Positions 33,818 through 42,810 of a DNA stretch of 64,000 bases are shown here, one piece after another; the first letter of the stretch is position 1; every line of letters begins with the position of its first letter. The stretch is from JADHLJ01 sp038118725. GTDB taxonomy: Bacteria > Pseudomonadota > Alphaproteobacteria > Thalassobaculales > Thalassobaculaceae. The translations under genes and the position numbers were made by a program. The notes beneath the pieces were generated by a model that was given only the letters and a program-made list of their open reading frames with translations, had not been told where the DNA came from and did not search any database. The stretch is from positions 62,001-126,000 of the forward strand of contig JAYOIK010000001.1 in assembly GCA_038118725.1 (NCBI GenBank). The letters are read 5' to 3'.

Positions 33818-34554
33818 CCGCCTCGCAACTTAGGGATCGCGTGGATGTCACCGGGGCAAGGCGGGCGCGTAGCGGGGCCGGTCCGGTCTGGCTCGTCACT
33901 TTCGTCGACCTGATCTCGTTGTTACTCGCGTTCTTCATGATGATTTTTTCGATGTCGTCCTTGAGTTCTCCGGATTGGAAAGCCTTTACCGCCGCGATGA
34001 GCCAGGCCGAGATCAAGAAACCCGTGGATACGACCCAAGCGGAACCCACCCCTTTATCGGCCGAACCGGATCGACCTGGTCGCGGCGTCAATGTTCAGTA
34101 TTTGCGCCGCATTCTCGAGACTGGAATGGCGCGCGAGACGACGCTGGCGCTGGCGGTTCTCAAGGAGGCGGATGGGAAGCTGGTACTATCGCTGCCCGGG
34201 GATCTATTCTTTCGCTCGGGCACCGCCGAGGTGGTGCCCTCTGGCGATGCCGCCTTGTTCGCGCTGGCTGAAACGCTTTCGAATCTGGACAACCGCATAG
34301 ATTTGATTGGCCATACCGACCCTGAGCCGTTGAGTGGGCGGGGCGCGTTCAAGAGCAATTGGGAATTGTCGCTGGCCCGCGCCGCCGCGGTCGCGGATAG
34401 CCTGGCCCAGGCGGGGTACCGCAAACCGATGACCGTGCGCGGGCTGGGGGACGCCTGGTTCGAGACCATTGACGGTGCCCTGCCGCTGGAACAGCGATAT
34501 CGCCGGGCCCGTCGCGTGGACCTGATCATTCACCGGGAAAGTGACGCCCGATGA
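33814..34554 (+). CDS. MotB-like protein 2 with OmpA domain
   Basis: A 246-residue MotB-family protein. The membrane helix is VWLVTFVDLISLLLAFFMMIF, with an Asp in the position of the MotB proton-binding residue (F-x-D-x-x-x-x-L-L-A-F-F). The periplasmic OmpA-like domain has LPGDLFFRSGTAEVVPSGD, LIGHTDPEPL and NWELSLARAAAVADSL, the peptidoglycan-binding core. No motA is nearby, so the partner must be elsewhere. Starts and stops overlap by 4 bases on both sides (ATGA). Confidence 0.85.
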   Translation: MTASQLRDRVDVTGARRARSGAGPVWLVTFVDLISLLLAFFMMIFSMSSLSSPDWKAFTAAMSQAEIKKPVDTTQAEPTPLSAEPDRPGRGVNVQYLRRILETGMARETTLALAVLKEADGKLVLSLPGDLFFRSGTAEVVPSGDAALFALAETLSNLDNRIDLIGHTDPEPLSGRGAFKSNWELSLARAAAVADSLAQAGYRKPMTVRGLGDAWFETIDGALPLEQRYRRARRVDLIIHRESDAR

Positions 34555-37500
34555 GGTGGCTGCGTAACATTGGGACGCGCGGCGCCATACTGCTTTTGGC
34601 AATATGGTTCTGGATGCCGGTACAGGCCGCCCGGGCCGCGGAAGTAAGCGCCGAGTCCAGCGACGGCTTCGATAGTTTGCGATTCTCCTGGCCGGCCCGG
34701 GTGAACTACACGGCCCAACGGTTCGGCAACGAATTGTTAATCCAGTTCGATCGCCCCGTGGATGGCGATGTCGCGGGGGCGGCGCGTGGCTTGGGAGGTT
34801 TTATCGCGTCGGCGCGGCTGGATGCTCGTCGGCGTGAGGTCGTTGTTGGATTAACCGGTAACCATCGGTTGCGGACTTATCGGGACGGCAACAATGTCGT
34901 GATCGACGTGGGCGAGCGACAAGCGGTCGCGAGCCGCCCCACGGCGAGCACGCCGGCCGTGGCGGGAGGCGGCGCTTCCGCTTCGTCGGCGCCGACGATA
35001 CCCGTGCGCGTGGGCGCGCATCCGACCTATCGTCGGTTGGTTTTTGATTGGCCTTCCAACACGCCCTATAGCGTCACCGAAGCCAATGGCGCGGCGCGGA
35101 TCGCGTTCGGCAAGCCAGGACGAATTGATGCCGGGGCCCTGACATCGCGTCTGCCTAGCCAGTTCGCTGGACTGCGCGCCGAGGCGGGCGGCGACGGTAA
35201 CGTCAATGTCGTCATTCCAATCCCCGACGGGGTGCGGGTTCGCCACTTCCTTTCCGGGCCAAAGGTGGTGGTCGATCTGATCCAGGATCCCAATGCGCGC
35301 TCGCTCGCTCCACAGACTCCAAGGCCAGCGTCTCCGGCCGTGTCCGCGCAAGCGCCGCAGCCCCCGGTCGCCCAACCGGCCCCGGACGAGAAGGTTCCCA
35401 CGCCCGCGACGGGAGGGGCGGCCCTGGCGAGCCAGTTCGGCTTGGCCCCGAGCCAGAACCCGAACGCGGCCAGCCCGCCGGAACCGCAAACCCCCGGACA
35501 AGCTCGGCCCGCCACGGTTCAACCCGGCTCTCCGCCCACGACGCCGCCCGCCACGCCCCAATCATCAACGGCCCAGGCCGGCGGCGCCACCCAGCCCGCT
35601 TCAACGGCTCCCGCGATCGCGGCCGCGGCGACGGGGGCCACGCCACCGGCGGTTTCGACCACGCCCCCCGCGTCGGCCAATGGGGCTAGCGCGATACCGC
35701 CGGCAACGGTAACCCAAGAGGGAGACGCGTCCGCGCAAGCCGAGCCGCAAACGGCGTCCACGTCGTCCGGGGGCGAAGCACCAAGTCCATCCGATGAAGG
35801 CGCGGCGGGTGACGAAGCCGCCGCGAACGTCGACCCGACCAACCTCGTGGCAAGTTTGAGGGCATCGCAGAATGCCACGATCAGCGGGCCCAGCCTACCG
35901 GTTTTGGTGTCCAGAACCAATGACGCGACATCCGTTCGTTTTGACTGGAAGCAACCGGTCGCGGCGGCGGTGTTTCTGCGCGCGGAACATCTATGGGTTG
36001 TGTTTGACGAGGCCGTGACGTTCGATCTCGGGGCGCTGATCGCCAATCCAGGCCAGATCATGGGAGTTGCCGAGCAAATCGCGGTCGCCCTGGGTTCCGC
36101 GCTCCGTGTTCCCCTCGTGGCGGGGATCGCGCCCAGGGTTTGGCGCGATGGCGACGCCTGGATCGTGGATCTGCAACCCCAGGCAATGCGCCCGGATGTC
36201 GTGCTCGACGTGGGAACGCAGCAATCGAGTCCGCAGGGACCTAGGGTCTTTGTTTTGGCCGAAGGTGTCGGTCGCACGTCGGTGGCCCGGGACCCAGAGG
36301 TCGGCGACCTGCTTTTCATGATTCCGATGACACCGCTTAGCCGCGGCATTGACGTCGAACGAAACTATAGCCAGTTCAATATTCTCGGATCTGTTCAGGG
36401 CATGGTTGTGCAGCCGTTGATCGAGGAACTCGAAGTCAGGGTGCTTCCGGACGGCGTGGCGATCACCGCGAGCAAGCTCAGCGGGCTCGAGGTTTCGAAA
36501 CCCCAGCCAGGCAAGGCCGAGGAAGAATTGGTTGGGCGTAGGGGTGATGGACTGCCTCCCGGATTGGCCCCGGGGCGGATCTTTAATCTGGTCTCCTGGC
36601 GTCAAGGGGCGAACGAGGCGCAATTTCTGCGGGTTAAACAGGACATTCAACGGCAAATTTCCGAGGCGACCAGTATCTCGCGAAGCGGCCCGAGGCTGAG
36701 TCTTGCTCAATTCTATTTCGCCAATGGCCTCGCCGCCGAAGCGATGGGGCTGCTGCGAACCATCGCGACCTCGGACGAGGAACTGGCGCGACGGCCGGAT
36801 GTGAAGGCACTACGCGGGGCAAGTCAGTTCATGCTCGGTCGGTTCGCCGAAGCCGAGGAAGATCTCGATGATCGTTCCTTGAATGGTTTCGCCGAGGCCG
36901 AACTATGGCGGGGGGCTTCCAACGCGGCCCAGGGTAAATGGGCGAGCGCCATTGAGCATTTCGCCCGTGCCGGTGAAATCCCCGGCGGTTATCCCCGGAA
37001 CTTCGCGACTCAGTTGGCTATGCTGGCGGCGGAGGCGGCGATCCGGGCCGGTGACTTCCGGGGCGCCGGTGGTTTCCTCGATGCCATAGCCGAGGGCCGC
37101 CCAACCCCCGGAGAGCAGGCGCGTCTGGACTATCTGCGAGGCCGGGTGCTCTATGCCTCCGGCGATGTCGATACGGCCTTGGACTATTGGCGTCGTCTTT
37201 CGGACGGGACCGACCGCTGGTCCCGGGTTCGCGCCAAGCGCGCCTTGATCGAACATAATCTGCGCGAGAATAGCATTACGCGGATCGAGGCAATCGAGGA
37301 TCTTGAGAGCCTTCGGTTCACTTGGCGCGGGGACCAGTTGGAGTTTGACCTGCTGCGCCGGCTCGGCAATCTCTACATTGAGGAAAAGGATTTTGTCGCC
37401 GGGCTCGACGCCTTGCGGCAGGCGGTGATTTTCTTCCCGAACAATCTCTTCGCGCGCGAGGTGAGCAAGGAGATGACCGAGCAGTTCGCGAAGATATACA

Positions 37501-38288
37501 CCGACGGTATCGCCGACTCGATGACACCGCTGACAGCGTTGTCGCTGTATGATCAGTTTCGAGAGCTGACGCCGGTCGGACGACGTGGTGATCGGATCAT
37601 TCAAAGGCTCGCGGATCGCCTGGTCCAAGTCGATCTTCTGGACCGGGCGGCAATCCTGTTGGACCGCCAAGTGCGCTTTAGATTGCAGGGTGTGTCAAAG
37701 GCACGGGTCGGAAGCCGCCTGGCACTGATCCGACTGCTCGACCGACAGCCGGAGAAAGCGCTGGAGGCACTGGATGAAAGTGTCGCGCCGGGCATGGACG
37801 CCAAGCTCGCGACCCAGCGCAAACGTCTTCGAGCTCGCGCGATTTTCGAACTGGGTGATAGCGAGACCGCCTTGAAGCTCTTGAAGGCCGACACCTCGCG
37901 GGACGCCGAATTGTTGCGCGCCGACATCTATTGGCGGACCCAGGAATGGGCGAACGCGGGTAAGGTTTTCGAGCAACTAGTGGGCAATGCGGGGCAAGAC
38001 GGACGCCGGATCGATGACCGGACGGCGACCTTGATCCTCAATTGGTCGGTTACCTTGTCGATGACCGACGATTTCAACCAACTCAACCGGGTTCGCCAGA
38101 TCTACACCCAACAAATGGACGGCACGCCCTATCGCGAGGCGTTTCGCCTGATCACCAATCGGACCGAGGGCGATCTGAACGATTTCCGCACCTTGACCGC
38201 GCGGTTCGAGGAGATTGGGCGGTTTCAGGCGTTCCTTTCCAGCTATCGGGACAAGCTCAAGGACCAGCCGCTAAGCGCCGTGAATTAG
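34551..38288 (+). CDS. Large exported TPR protein in the motor operon
   Basis: A 1245-residue protein. A signal peptide (GAILLLAIWFWMPVQAARA) precedes two or three beta-rich AMIN-like segments (FDSLRFSWPARVNYTAQRFGNELLIQFDRP; RLVFDWPSNTPYSVTE), a Pro/Ala-rich linker at about 246-428, another AMIN-like segment (SVRFDWKQPVAAAVF), and from about residue 720 a long TPR superhelix. It starts within the motB stop (ATGA). An exported scaffold at the motor or envelope is a reasonable guess. Function unknown. Confidence 0.72.
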   Translation: MRWLRNIGTRGAILLLAIWFWMPVQAARAAEVSAESSDGFDSLRFSWPARVNYTAQRFGNELLIQFDRPVDGDVAGAARGLGGFIASARLDARRREVVVGLTGNHRLRTYRDGNNVVIDVGERQAVASRPTASTPAVAGGGASASSAPTIPVRVGAHPTYRRLVFDWPSNTPYSVTEANGAARIAFGKPGRIDAGALTSRLPSQFAGLRAEAGGDGNVNVVIPIPDGVRVRHFLSGPKVVVDLIQDPNARSLAPQTPRPASPAVSAQAPQPPVAQPAPDEKVPTPATGGAALASQFGLAPSQNPNAASPPEPQTPGQARPATVQPGSPPTTPPATPQSSTAQAGGATQPASTAPAIAAAATGATPPAVSTTPPASANGASAIPPATVTQEGDASAQAEPQTASTSSGGEAPSPSDEGAAGDEAAANVDPTNLVASLRASQNATISGPSLPVLVSRTNDATSVRFDWKQPVAAAVFLRAEHLWVVFDEAVTFDLGALIANPGQIMGVAEQIAVALGSALRVPLVAGIAPRVWRDGDAWIVDLQPQAMRPDVVLDVGTQQSSPQGPRVFVLAEGVGRTSVARDPEVGDLLFMIPMTPLSRGIDVERNYSQFNILGSVQGMVVQPLIEELEVRVLPDGVAITASKLSGLEVSKPQPGKAEEELVGRRGDGLPPGLAPGRIFNLVSWRQGANEAQFLRVKQDIQRQISEATSISRSGPRLSLAQFYFANGLAAEAMGLLRTIATSDEELARRPDVKALRGASQFMLGRFAEAEEDLDDRSLNGFAEAELWRGASNAAQGKWASAIEHFARAGEIPGGYPRNFATQLAMLAAEAAIRAGDFRGAGGFLDAIAEGRPTPGEQARLDYLRGRVLYASGDVDTALDYWRRLSDGTDRWSRVRAKRALIEHNLRENSITRIEAIEDLESLRFTWRGDQLEFDLLRRLGNLYIEEKDFVAGLDALRQAVIFFPNNLFAREVSKEMTEQFAKIYTDGIADSMTPLTALSLYDQFRELTPVGRRGDRIIQRLADRLVQVDLLDRAAILLDRQVRFRLQGVSKARVGSRLALIRLLDRQPEKALEALDESVAPGMDAKLATQRKRLRARAIFELGDSETALKLLKADTSRDAELLRADIYWRTQEWANAGKVFEQLVGNAGQDGRRIDDRTATLILNWSVTLSMTDDFNQLNRVRQIYTQQMDGTPYREAFRLITNRTEGDLNDFRTLTARFEEIGRFQAFLSSYRDKLKDQPLSAVN

Positions 38289-38294
38289 TCTTGG

Positions 38295-38864
38295 CTAGAG
38301 GGCCGGCGAATCCCGTTCCATCTCGTCCAACAACCATTGTCGGAAACGCCGGATCCGCGGCGGCGGGTGGGGCGATATGCCATGGACAAGATAGTAATCA
38401 CCATCGGCGTCGTCGCATTCAAGCGGGAAAGGCCTGACGAGACGGCCCGAGGCCAGGCTGTCGGATACAAAGGGTGAATGCGACATCGCGATCCCGAGGC
38501 CGGCGGTGGCCGCTTCCAACGCATGTGTCGAGTTGGCATAGCTTTGCCATGTCCTGGGCGTGACGTCGCTTGCCCCGGCGCTATTCAGCCAACGCGCCCA
38601 ATCCTCCTGACGAGGCGCCGCATCGACGCGAATACAGATTGCGTCGCGAATATCCGCAACCGTTTTCAGATCGAGCTGTTCCAGACATTTCGGACTGGCG
38701 ACGGGAAGGATGCGATTGGACACAAGGAAGTGGCCTTCACAACCTTGCCGGTGACCCGAGCCGCAGCGGATTGAGACATCCGCGTCCCGCCATTCGAGAT
38801 CTCGAGGGTCGGATGTGGTCATAAGGCATAAATCGATCTCGGGATAGCCTGGTTGGGGTGATCG
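38295..38864 (-). pseudogene. LysR-type regulator remnant, N-terminal half missing
   Basis: The frame encodes only the effector-binding domain of a LysR regulator: YPEIDLCLMTTSDPRDLEW, DADVSIRCGSG, then LEAATAGLGIAMSH and a normal C-terminus. The helix-turn-helix and linker are gone. Homology ends at about 38858-38864, where the neighbouring transporter remnant begins on the other strand. Confidence 0.75.
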
Positions 38865-39244
38865 GGTTGTCCGTGACTAGACCGACAGAGGGATTCTCAT
38901 CATTCGTTTCTCAACTGTTCGAGCGTACGGCGCCGATCGGAATCGCGTCCGGAGCGTTGTTCGGCGTGGCCGCGGTGACGGTTCGGGCGGCGTCGCTCTC
39001 GTTGGAGGGAAGTGATTTCGTGATCCGCGCGGGCTTCTCGCTAAGGTGCGTGCTTGCTTCGATCGGTTGGTTCACCGCCATGACCTTGGAGAACGCCGCC
39101 TATGTGCGGGGCCTAGGCCAAATTGAATTGGTCTTCACATTCGTCGCCTCGTACTTGTTTTTCGGAGAGCGCGCGTCGAGGCGGGAAATCGTCGGCATTC
39201 TGCTTGTTGTCATGGGAATCCTGCTTCTGGTCCGACCAAGCTAG
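38858..39244 (+). pseudogene. EamA/DMT transporter remnant
   Basis: The frame covers only the second half of an EamA-family exporter (IGIASGALFGVAAVTVRAASLSLEG, then WFTAMTLENAAYVRGLGQIELVFTF, SYLFFGERASRRE). The first five helices are missing, and about 30 residues appear lost between RAGFSL and RCVLASIG, where family members have a membrane helix. No ribosome site precedes it. It is divergent from the lysR remnant. Confidence 0.7.
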
Positions 39245-39278
39245 GAAGCCCAGGCAATCGCCATTGCCGGCGGTTTCT

Positions 39279-40043
39279 TCAGGCCCCGAAGCTTTTCACC
39301 AGCGACCCGCTAATAAGGTACCATCCATCCACCAGCACGAAGAAGATCAACTTGAACGGTAGGGATACGATGATCGGCGGCACCATCATCATGCCCATGG
39401 ACATCAGGATCGAGGCGATGACCATGTCGATGATCACGAAAGGCAGATAAAGCAAAAAGCCGATCTCGAAAGCCCGACGCAGCTCGCTAATCATAAAGGC
39501 CGGCACCAACACGCGAAGCGGCGCGTTCACCCCGGTTTCTTCCGGGGCGACATTGGCGATATCCTGAAAAAGCTCCAGATCCTTCGGGCGGACCTGACTC
39601 AGCATGAAGTTCTTGAACGGCACCGCCGCGCGCTCGAACGCCTCAAGCTCGTCGATGCGCTCCTCGATGAGGGGCGATATTCCATCTTCCCAGGCTTGTT
39701 CGAAGGTCGGTGTCATGATGAAACCGGTCAGGAACAGTGCGAGGCTGATGATCACCACGTTTGGTGGCGACTGCTGGGTTCCCAGCGCCGTGCGCAAGAG
39801 CGACAGGACAACGACGATCCGAGTGAAAGAGGTAATGGTAACCAATAGCCCCGGCGCCAGCGAGAGCACCGAGATCAGCGCCACCATCTGAAGGATGCGC
39901 GCGGTGGTTGAACCTCCCGGCTCTCCGACGTCGAGGGTGAGGGTTTGCGCCAATGTGGTGTCGGGTACGAACAGAAGGGAGAAAACCGCCGCGACGGCGG
40001 CAAGCGCCAAACTCACGGACCCGTATCGCGCGACCCTGCTCAC
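39279..40043 (-). CDS. fliP: Flagellar export gate protein FliP
   Basis: A 254-residue FliP with a cleavable signal peptide and the conserved segments SLAPGLLVTITSFTRIVVVLS, LRTALGTQQSPPN, RPKDLELF and AFEIGFLLYLPFVIIDMV...SMGMMMVPP. FliP forms the core of the export gate with FliQ and FliR. It overlaps fliO by 4 bases. Confidence 0.96.
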   Translation of the reverse strand: MSRVARYGSVSLALAAVAAVFSLLFVPDTTLAQTLTLDVGEPGGSTTARILQMVALISVLSLAPGLLVTITSFTRIVVVLSLLRTALGTQQSPPNVVIISLALFLTGFIMTPTFEQAWEDGISPLIEERIDELEAFERAAVPFKNFMLSQVRPKDLELFQDIANVAPEETGVNAPLRVLVPAFMISELRRAFEIGFLLYLPFVIIDMVIASILMSMGMMMVPPIIVSLPFKLIFFVLVDGWYLISGSLVKSFGA

Positions 40044-40363
40044 GGCGTGTCCCCGCCGGCGATATCCAATTCGTCACGAAAGGAGCCGGCTTGCGGCGCG
40101 GCGGTCGTGATTCCGCTCTCGATTACCAGATCTCCTTGGCTTCCGAGCAACACCAGATGCTCCACCTCGTCCCGTCTTATGAGAACCAAACGATGCCGCG
40201 CGTCCACGGCGCGTATCTCCAGAACCCGCAACCGGTTTCCCGCCCCGGCCGGCGCCATGAGGCGTGATGGTCCGTAGCGTCTGACGATCCAGTACAACAG
40301 CCCTATCAAGGATAGGGTGAACACCAGCGCCATGAAAAACCGTAAAATGACATCGCCATCCAT
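40040..40363 (-). CDS. fliO: Flagellar export protein FliO
   Basis: A 107-residue FliO: one membrane helix (VILRFFMALVFTLSLIGLLYWIV) and a small cytoplasmic domain with LRVLEIRAVDARHRLVLIRRDEVEHLVLLG, the family pattern. The start at 40363 follows GAGGGTCCGAGG; the frame upstream is not conserved. FliO assists FliP assembly. Confidence 0.85.
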   Translation of the reverse strand: MDGDVILRFFMALVFTLSLIGLLYWIVRRYGPSRLMAPAGAGNRLRVLEIRAVDARHRLVLIRRDEVEHLVLLGSQGDLVIESGITTAAPQAGSFRDELDIAGGDTP

Positions 40364-40419
40364 CCTCGGACCCTCACATACGCTCGTCGATTTGGGAACA
40401 GCGGATCGCGAACGACATG

Positions 40420-40435
40420 TGCCGGACCGGAGCCA
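40420..40435 (-). promoter_or_regulatory. Possible sigma-54 promoter of fliO-fliP
   Basis: On the minus strand: TGGCTCCGGTCCGGCA, with TGGC and GG-N10-GC but no T at -13/-14. The distance to the fliO start (about 46 bases from expected initiation) matches the other operons. Confidence 0.4.
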
Positions 40436-40565
40436 ACGCGGGTTCTCCAAGGCGGAGAGACCTTGAGCGCGTGGGGTGTTCCATCGGGTTGAAGTGATTT
40501 TTCAATACGTTATCGCGGCAAGACGCGATTCCTCGATAACCGGGAAGCCTCGCCGTTCCGGACCT

Positions 40566-40919
40566 CTAGCGACGGCCCTTCGCCATGGAAGCCCCATAGG
40601 CCCGGGCCGCCTGGTTGGGCGATACACGGGAATCGGAGGCCCCGACGCTGGTGACGCCGCGCTTGGTGAGCGTGCGCGCGATACCGTCCAGCGTCTCGGC
40701 GATGGCGGGGAGTTGCGCGCCGAGTGCCCGGGCCTCGAGCGGTGGCAATGACAAGAGGGCAGCGCAAACGGTCTCGACCCGCGCGCCGAGCAGCGAGAGA
40801 TCGGCTTGTCCACCCTCCTCGACCCGCCGCGCGGCGGCGGTCACGGTTTCTCTGATCGCCGTGAGTTCCCGTCCGAGCAGTTCGCCCTGGTCGGAGGAGG
40901 GGGGCGAAGGGTCCGTCAT
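40566..40919 (-). CDS. Conserved-looking small protein behind fhlB-like gene
   Basis: A 117-residue soluble, helical protein with no cysteine-rich, catalytic or membrane motif (ELTAIRETVTAAARRVEEGG, LPPLEARALGAQLPAIAETLDGI). It overlaps the FhlB-like gene by 4 bases, so the two are translationally coupled. I do not recognise the family. The helical pattern would suit an export or motor accessory. Confidence 0.6.
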   Translation of the reverse strand: MTDPSPPSSDQGELLGRELTAIRETVTAAARRVEEGGQADLSLLGARVETVCAALLSLPPLEARALGAQLPAIAETLDGIARTLTKRGVTSVGASDSRVSPNQAARAYGASMAKGRR

Positions 40920-41251
40920 TCGCTATCCCTTTCGGCTTCGTCGTCGAGCTCGTTCATCAGGCGGCGGTTGGCGACATAGACATAGCTCAAGATCTCCGCG
41001 ACCGCCGCGAAGGCCTCCAGCGGGATCTCGCAATCGACTTCAACGGCCGACAGGACCTGGGCGAGCTCCGGATCGGAGCGCACCTTGACGTCGTTCTTGA
41101 AGGCCAGCCGAAGGATCTTCTCCGCGACCTCGCCATGGCCCTTGGCGACAATCCTCGGCGCGCCGGGGCCGTTTTGTTCGTGGCCGAGCGCGATCGCGAC
41201 CTGCCGCTTGGCGACGGGCGGTTGCGGTGGGCGTCGAACTACCTTGGCCAA
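40916..41251 (-). CDS. FlhB C-terminal domain homologue (FhlB type)
   Basis: A 111-residue free-standing copy of the FlhB cytoplasmic domain. AIALGHEQNGPGAPRIVAKGHGEVAEKILRLAFKNDVKV and EIPLEAFAAVAEILSYVYVANR align with the same part of the full FlhB at 43949. The autocleavage tetrapeptide NPTH is absent, replaced by a region around GHEQN. Orphans of this kind can stand in for the FlhB C-terminus in other bacteria. Confidence 0.82.
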   Translation of the reverse strand: MAKVVRRPPQPPVAKRQVAIALGHEQNGPGAPRIVAKGHGEVAEKILRLAFKNDVKVRSDPELAQVLSAVEVDCEIPLEAFAAVAEILSYVYVANRRLMNELDDEAERDSE

Positions 41252-41337
41252 TCGAACAGCTCCCCACGGTCCACGCTCTTACGAGCGCATCCGGTAATGG
41301 TAGGTGATTCCCAGGGTTTTTGCACGTTAACCGATTT

Positions 41338-41353
41338 TGGCATGGCCTTTGCT
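41338..41353 (+). promoter_or_regulatory. Sigma-54 promoter of the flgB operon
   Basis: TGGCATGGCCTTTGCT: TGGCA, GG-N10-GC and TTGCT are all present. Initiation is expected near 41364, about 85 bases before flgB. Confidence 0.78.
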
Positions 41354-41448
41354 TTGTTACTCCCGAACGACCGGAAAACCGGCGCCAGGGAACCAAGCGT
41401 GAGTTTACCCAAGGGTTCGGGTAAAGCCACTGGGAAGAGGAAGAGACG

Positions 41449-41856
41449 ATGGATTTGACAAAGCTGGATGTCTTCCGCATGGCGAAGCAGAAGATGGGTT
41501 GGATCACCGAACGCCAAGCCGTTCTCGCGACCAACATCGCCAATGCAGACAGTCCCAACTATCGAGCCAAGGACCTGAAGGCCATCAACTTCTCGCGTAT
41601 GCTGGACAGCGCGCCGCAGATGCATGTGGCCCGGACCACCAGCAGCCACATCGTCGGTTCCGCCGGGCGTTCCGATTTTCGCACCGTGCGCGAGCGGACC
41701 GGGGATGTCTACGAGGTCAACCCCAACGACAACACGGTCAACATGGAAGAACAGCTGATGAAGGTTAGCGAGTCGACGATGCAGTACCAACTCGCGACGA
41801 ACATCTACAACAAGAACCTGTCGATGCTGAAAATGGCGGCGGGCCAAAACCGCTAA
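41449..41856 (+). CDS. flgB: Proximal rod protein FlgB
   Basis: A 135-residue FlgB. It has RQAVLATNIANADSPNYRAKDL near the N-terminus and NTVNMEEQLMKVSESTMQYQLATNIYNKNLSML at the C-terminus. The start follows GGAAGAGG. First gene of flgB-flgC-fliE-fliQ-fliR-flhB. Confidence 0.95.
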   Translation: MDLTKLDVFRMAKQKMGWITERQAVLATNIANADSPNYRAKDLKAINFSRMLDSAPQMHVARTTSSHIVGSAGRSDFRTVRERTGDVYEVNPNDNTVNMEEQLMKVSESTMQYQLATNIYNKNLSMLKMAAGQNR

Positions 41857-41904
41857 GCCAGATCCGATAGAGCAAAAAGGACGGGAAACCGGGGAGTTTG
41901 AGTT

Positions 41905-42324
41905 ATGACCATGGATCTTATGAGAGCGTTGAATGTTTCCGCCTCCGGCATGAAGGCCCAGGGCACGCGCTTGCGGGTAATCTCCGAGAACATCGCCAAC
42001 CAGGATTCGGTCGGCACCACCAAGGGCGTCGATCCCTATCGCCGAAAAACCATTGTTTTCAAGGAAGTATTTGACAAGGTCTCGGGCGCGACCCTGGTGC
42101 ATGTGGATAAGATCGGTCGCGATGACTCGGACTTCTCCCTGGTTTACGAGCCGTACCATCCGCTGGCCGATGACGACGGCTATATCAAGCGCCCGAATGT
42201 GAATGGTCTGATCGAAATGATGGATATGCGCGAGGCGCAACGGACCTACGAGGCCAATCTGACCGTAATCGAGTCATCCAAGGGCATGATCCAGCGCACC
42301 ATCGATTTGCTCCGGTCCGCGTAA
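41905..42324 (+). CDS. flgC: Proximal rod protein FlgC
   Basis: A 139-residue FlgC. Conserved regions are LNVSASGMKAQGTRLRVISENIANQDS, the central YEPYHPLADDDGYIKRPNV and the C-terminal EMMDMREAQRTYEANLTVIESSKGM. Normal length for the family. Confidence 0.96.
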   Translation: MTMDLMRALNVSASGMKAQGTRLRVISENIANQDSVGTTKGVDPYRRKTIVFKEVFDKVSGATLVHVDKIGRDDSDFSLVYEPYHPLADDDGYIKRPNVNGLIEMMDMREAQRTYEANLTVIESSKGMIQRTIDLLRSA

Positions 42325-42410
42325 GCGGGCAACCCAGGTCGGGTTCCAGGCTGGTGGCCCGGTTCGCCGAAATGCGCTAGAATAAGTTGAGATAGACGAG
42401 GAGCCCCGAA

Positions 42411-42710
42411 ATGGTCGCGCGCATCACCGATGGTCTACCGAATGTCGGCGGTATTGGAACCGGCGGTCCCACCCAGAGAACCCAGGGAACGGGTCAAACC
42501 TTCTCGGAATACATCAAGGACGCGACCGCCGGCGCCGTCGACACCCTGCACAAGGGCGAGGCGATGAGCATGCGCGGCATCGCCGGCGAGGCGGATCTTA
42601 CCGATGTGGTCGCCGCGGTAAACAGCGCGGAGACCACGCTGCAAGTCGTGACCGGTTTGCGAGACCGGATGATCCAGGCCTATCAGGAGATCCTGAGAAT
42701 GCCGATTTGA
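42411..42710 (+). CDS. fliE: Hook-basal body protein FliE
   Basis: A 99-residue FliE with TFSEYIKDATAGAVDTLHKGE, the DLTDVVAAVNSAETTLQVVTGLRDRMIQAYQEILRMPI C-terminus and usual length. FliE joins the rod to the MS-ring and export gate. The start follows GAGGAG. Confidence 0.93.
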   Translation: MVARITDGLPNVGGIGTGGPTQRTQGTGQTFSEYIKDATAGAVDTLHKGEAMSMRGIAGEADLTDVVAAVNSAETTLQVVTGLRDRMIQAYQEILRMPI

Positions 42711-42810
42711 TGCGGTGTTGGCGCGAATCATTTAAGCTTGGAAAAATCTGCCTGGCAATAATTGCCGGGCGCGGACGCGTTGGCGCAACCCGGGAGTGGT
42801 CCGAGCGCGC

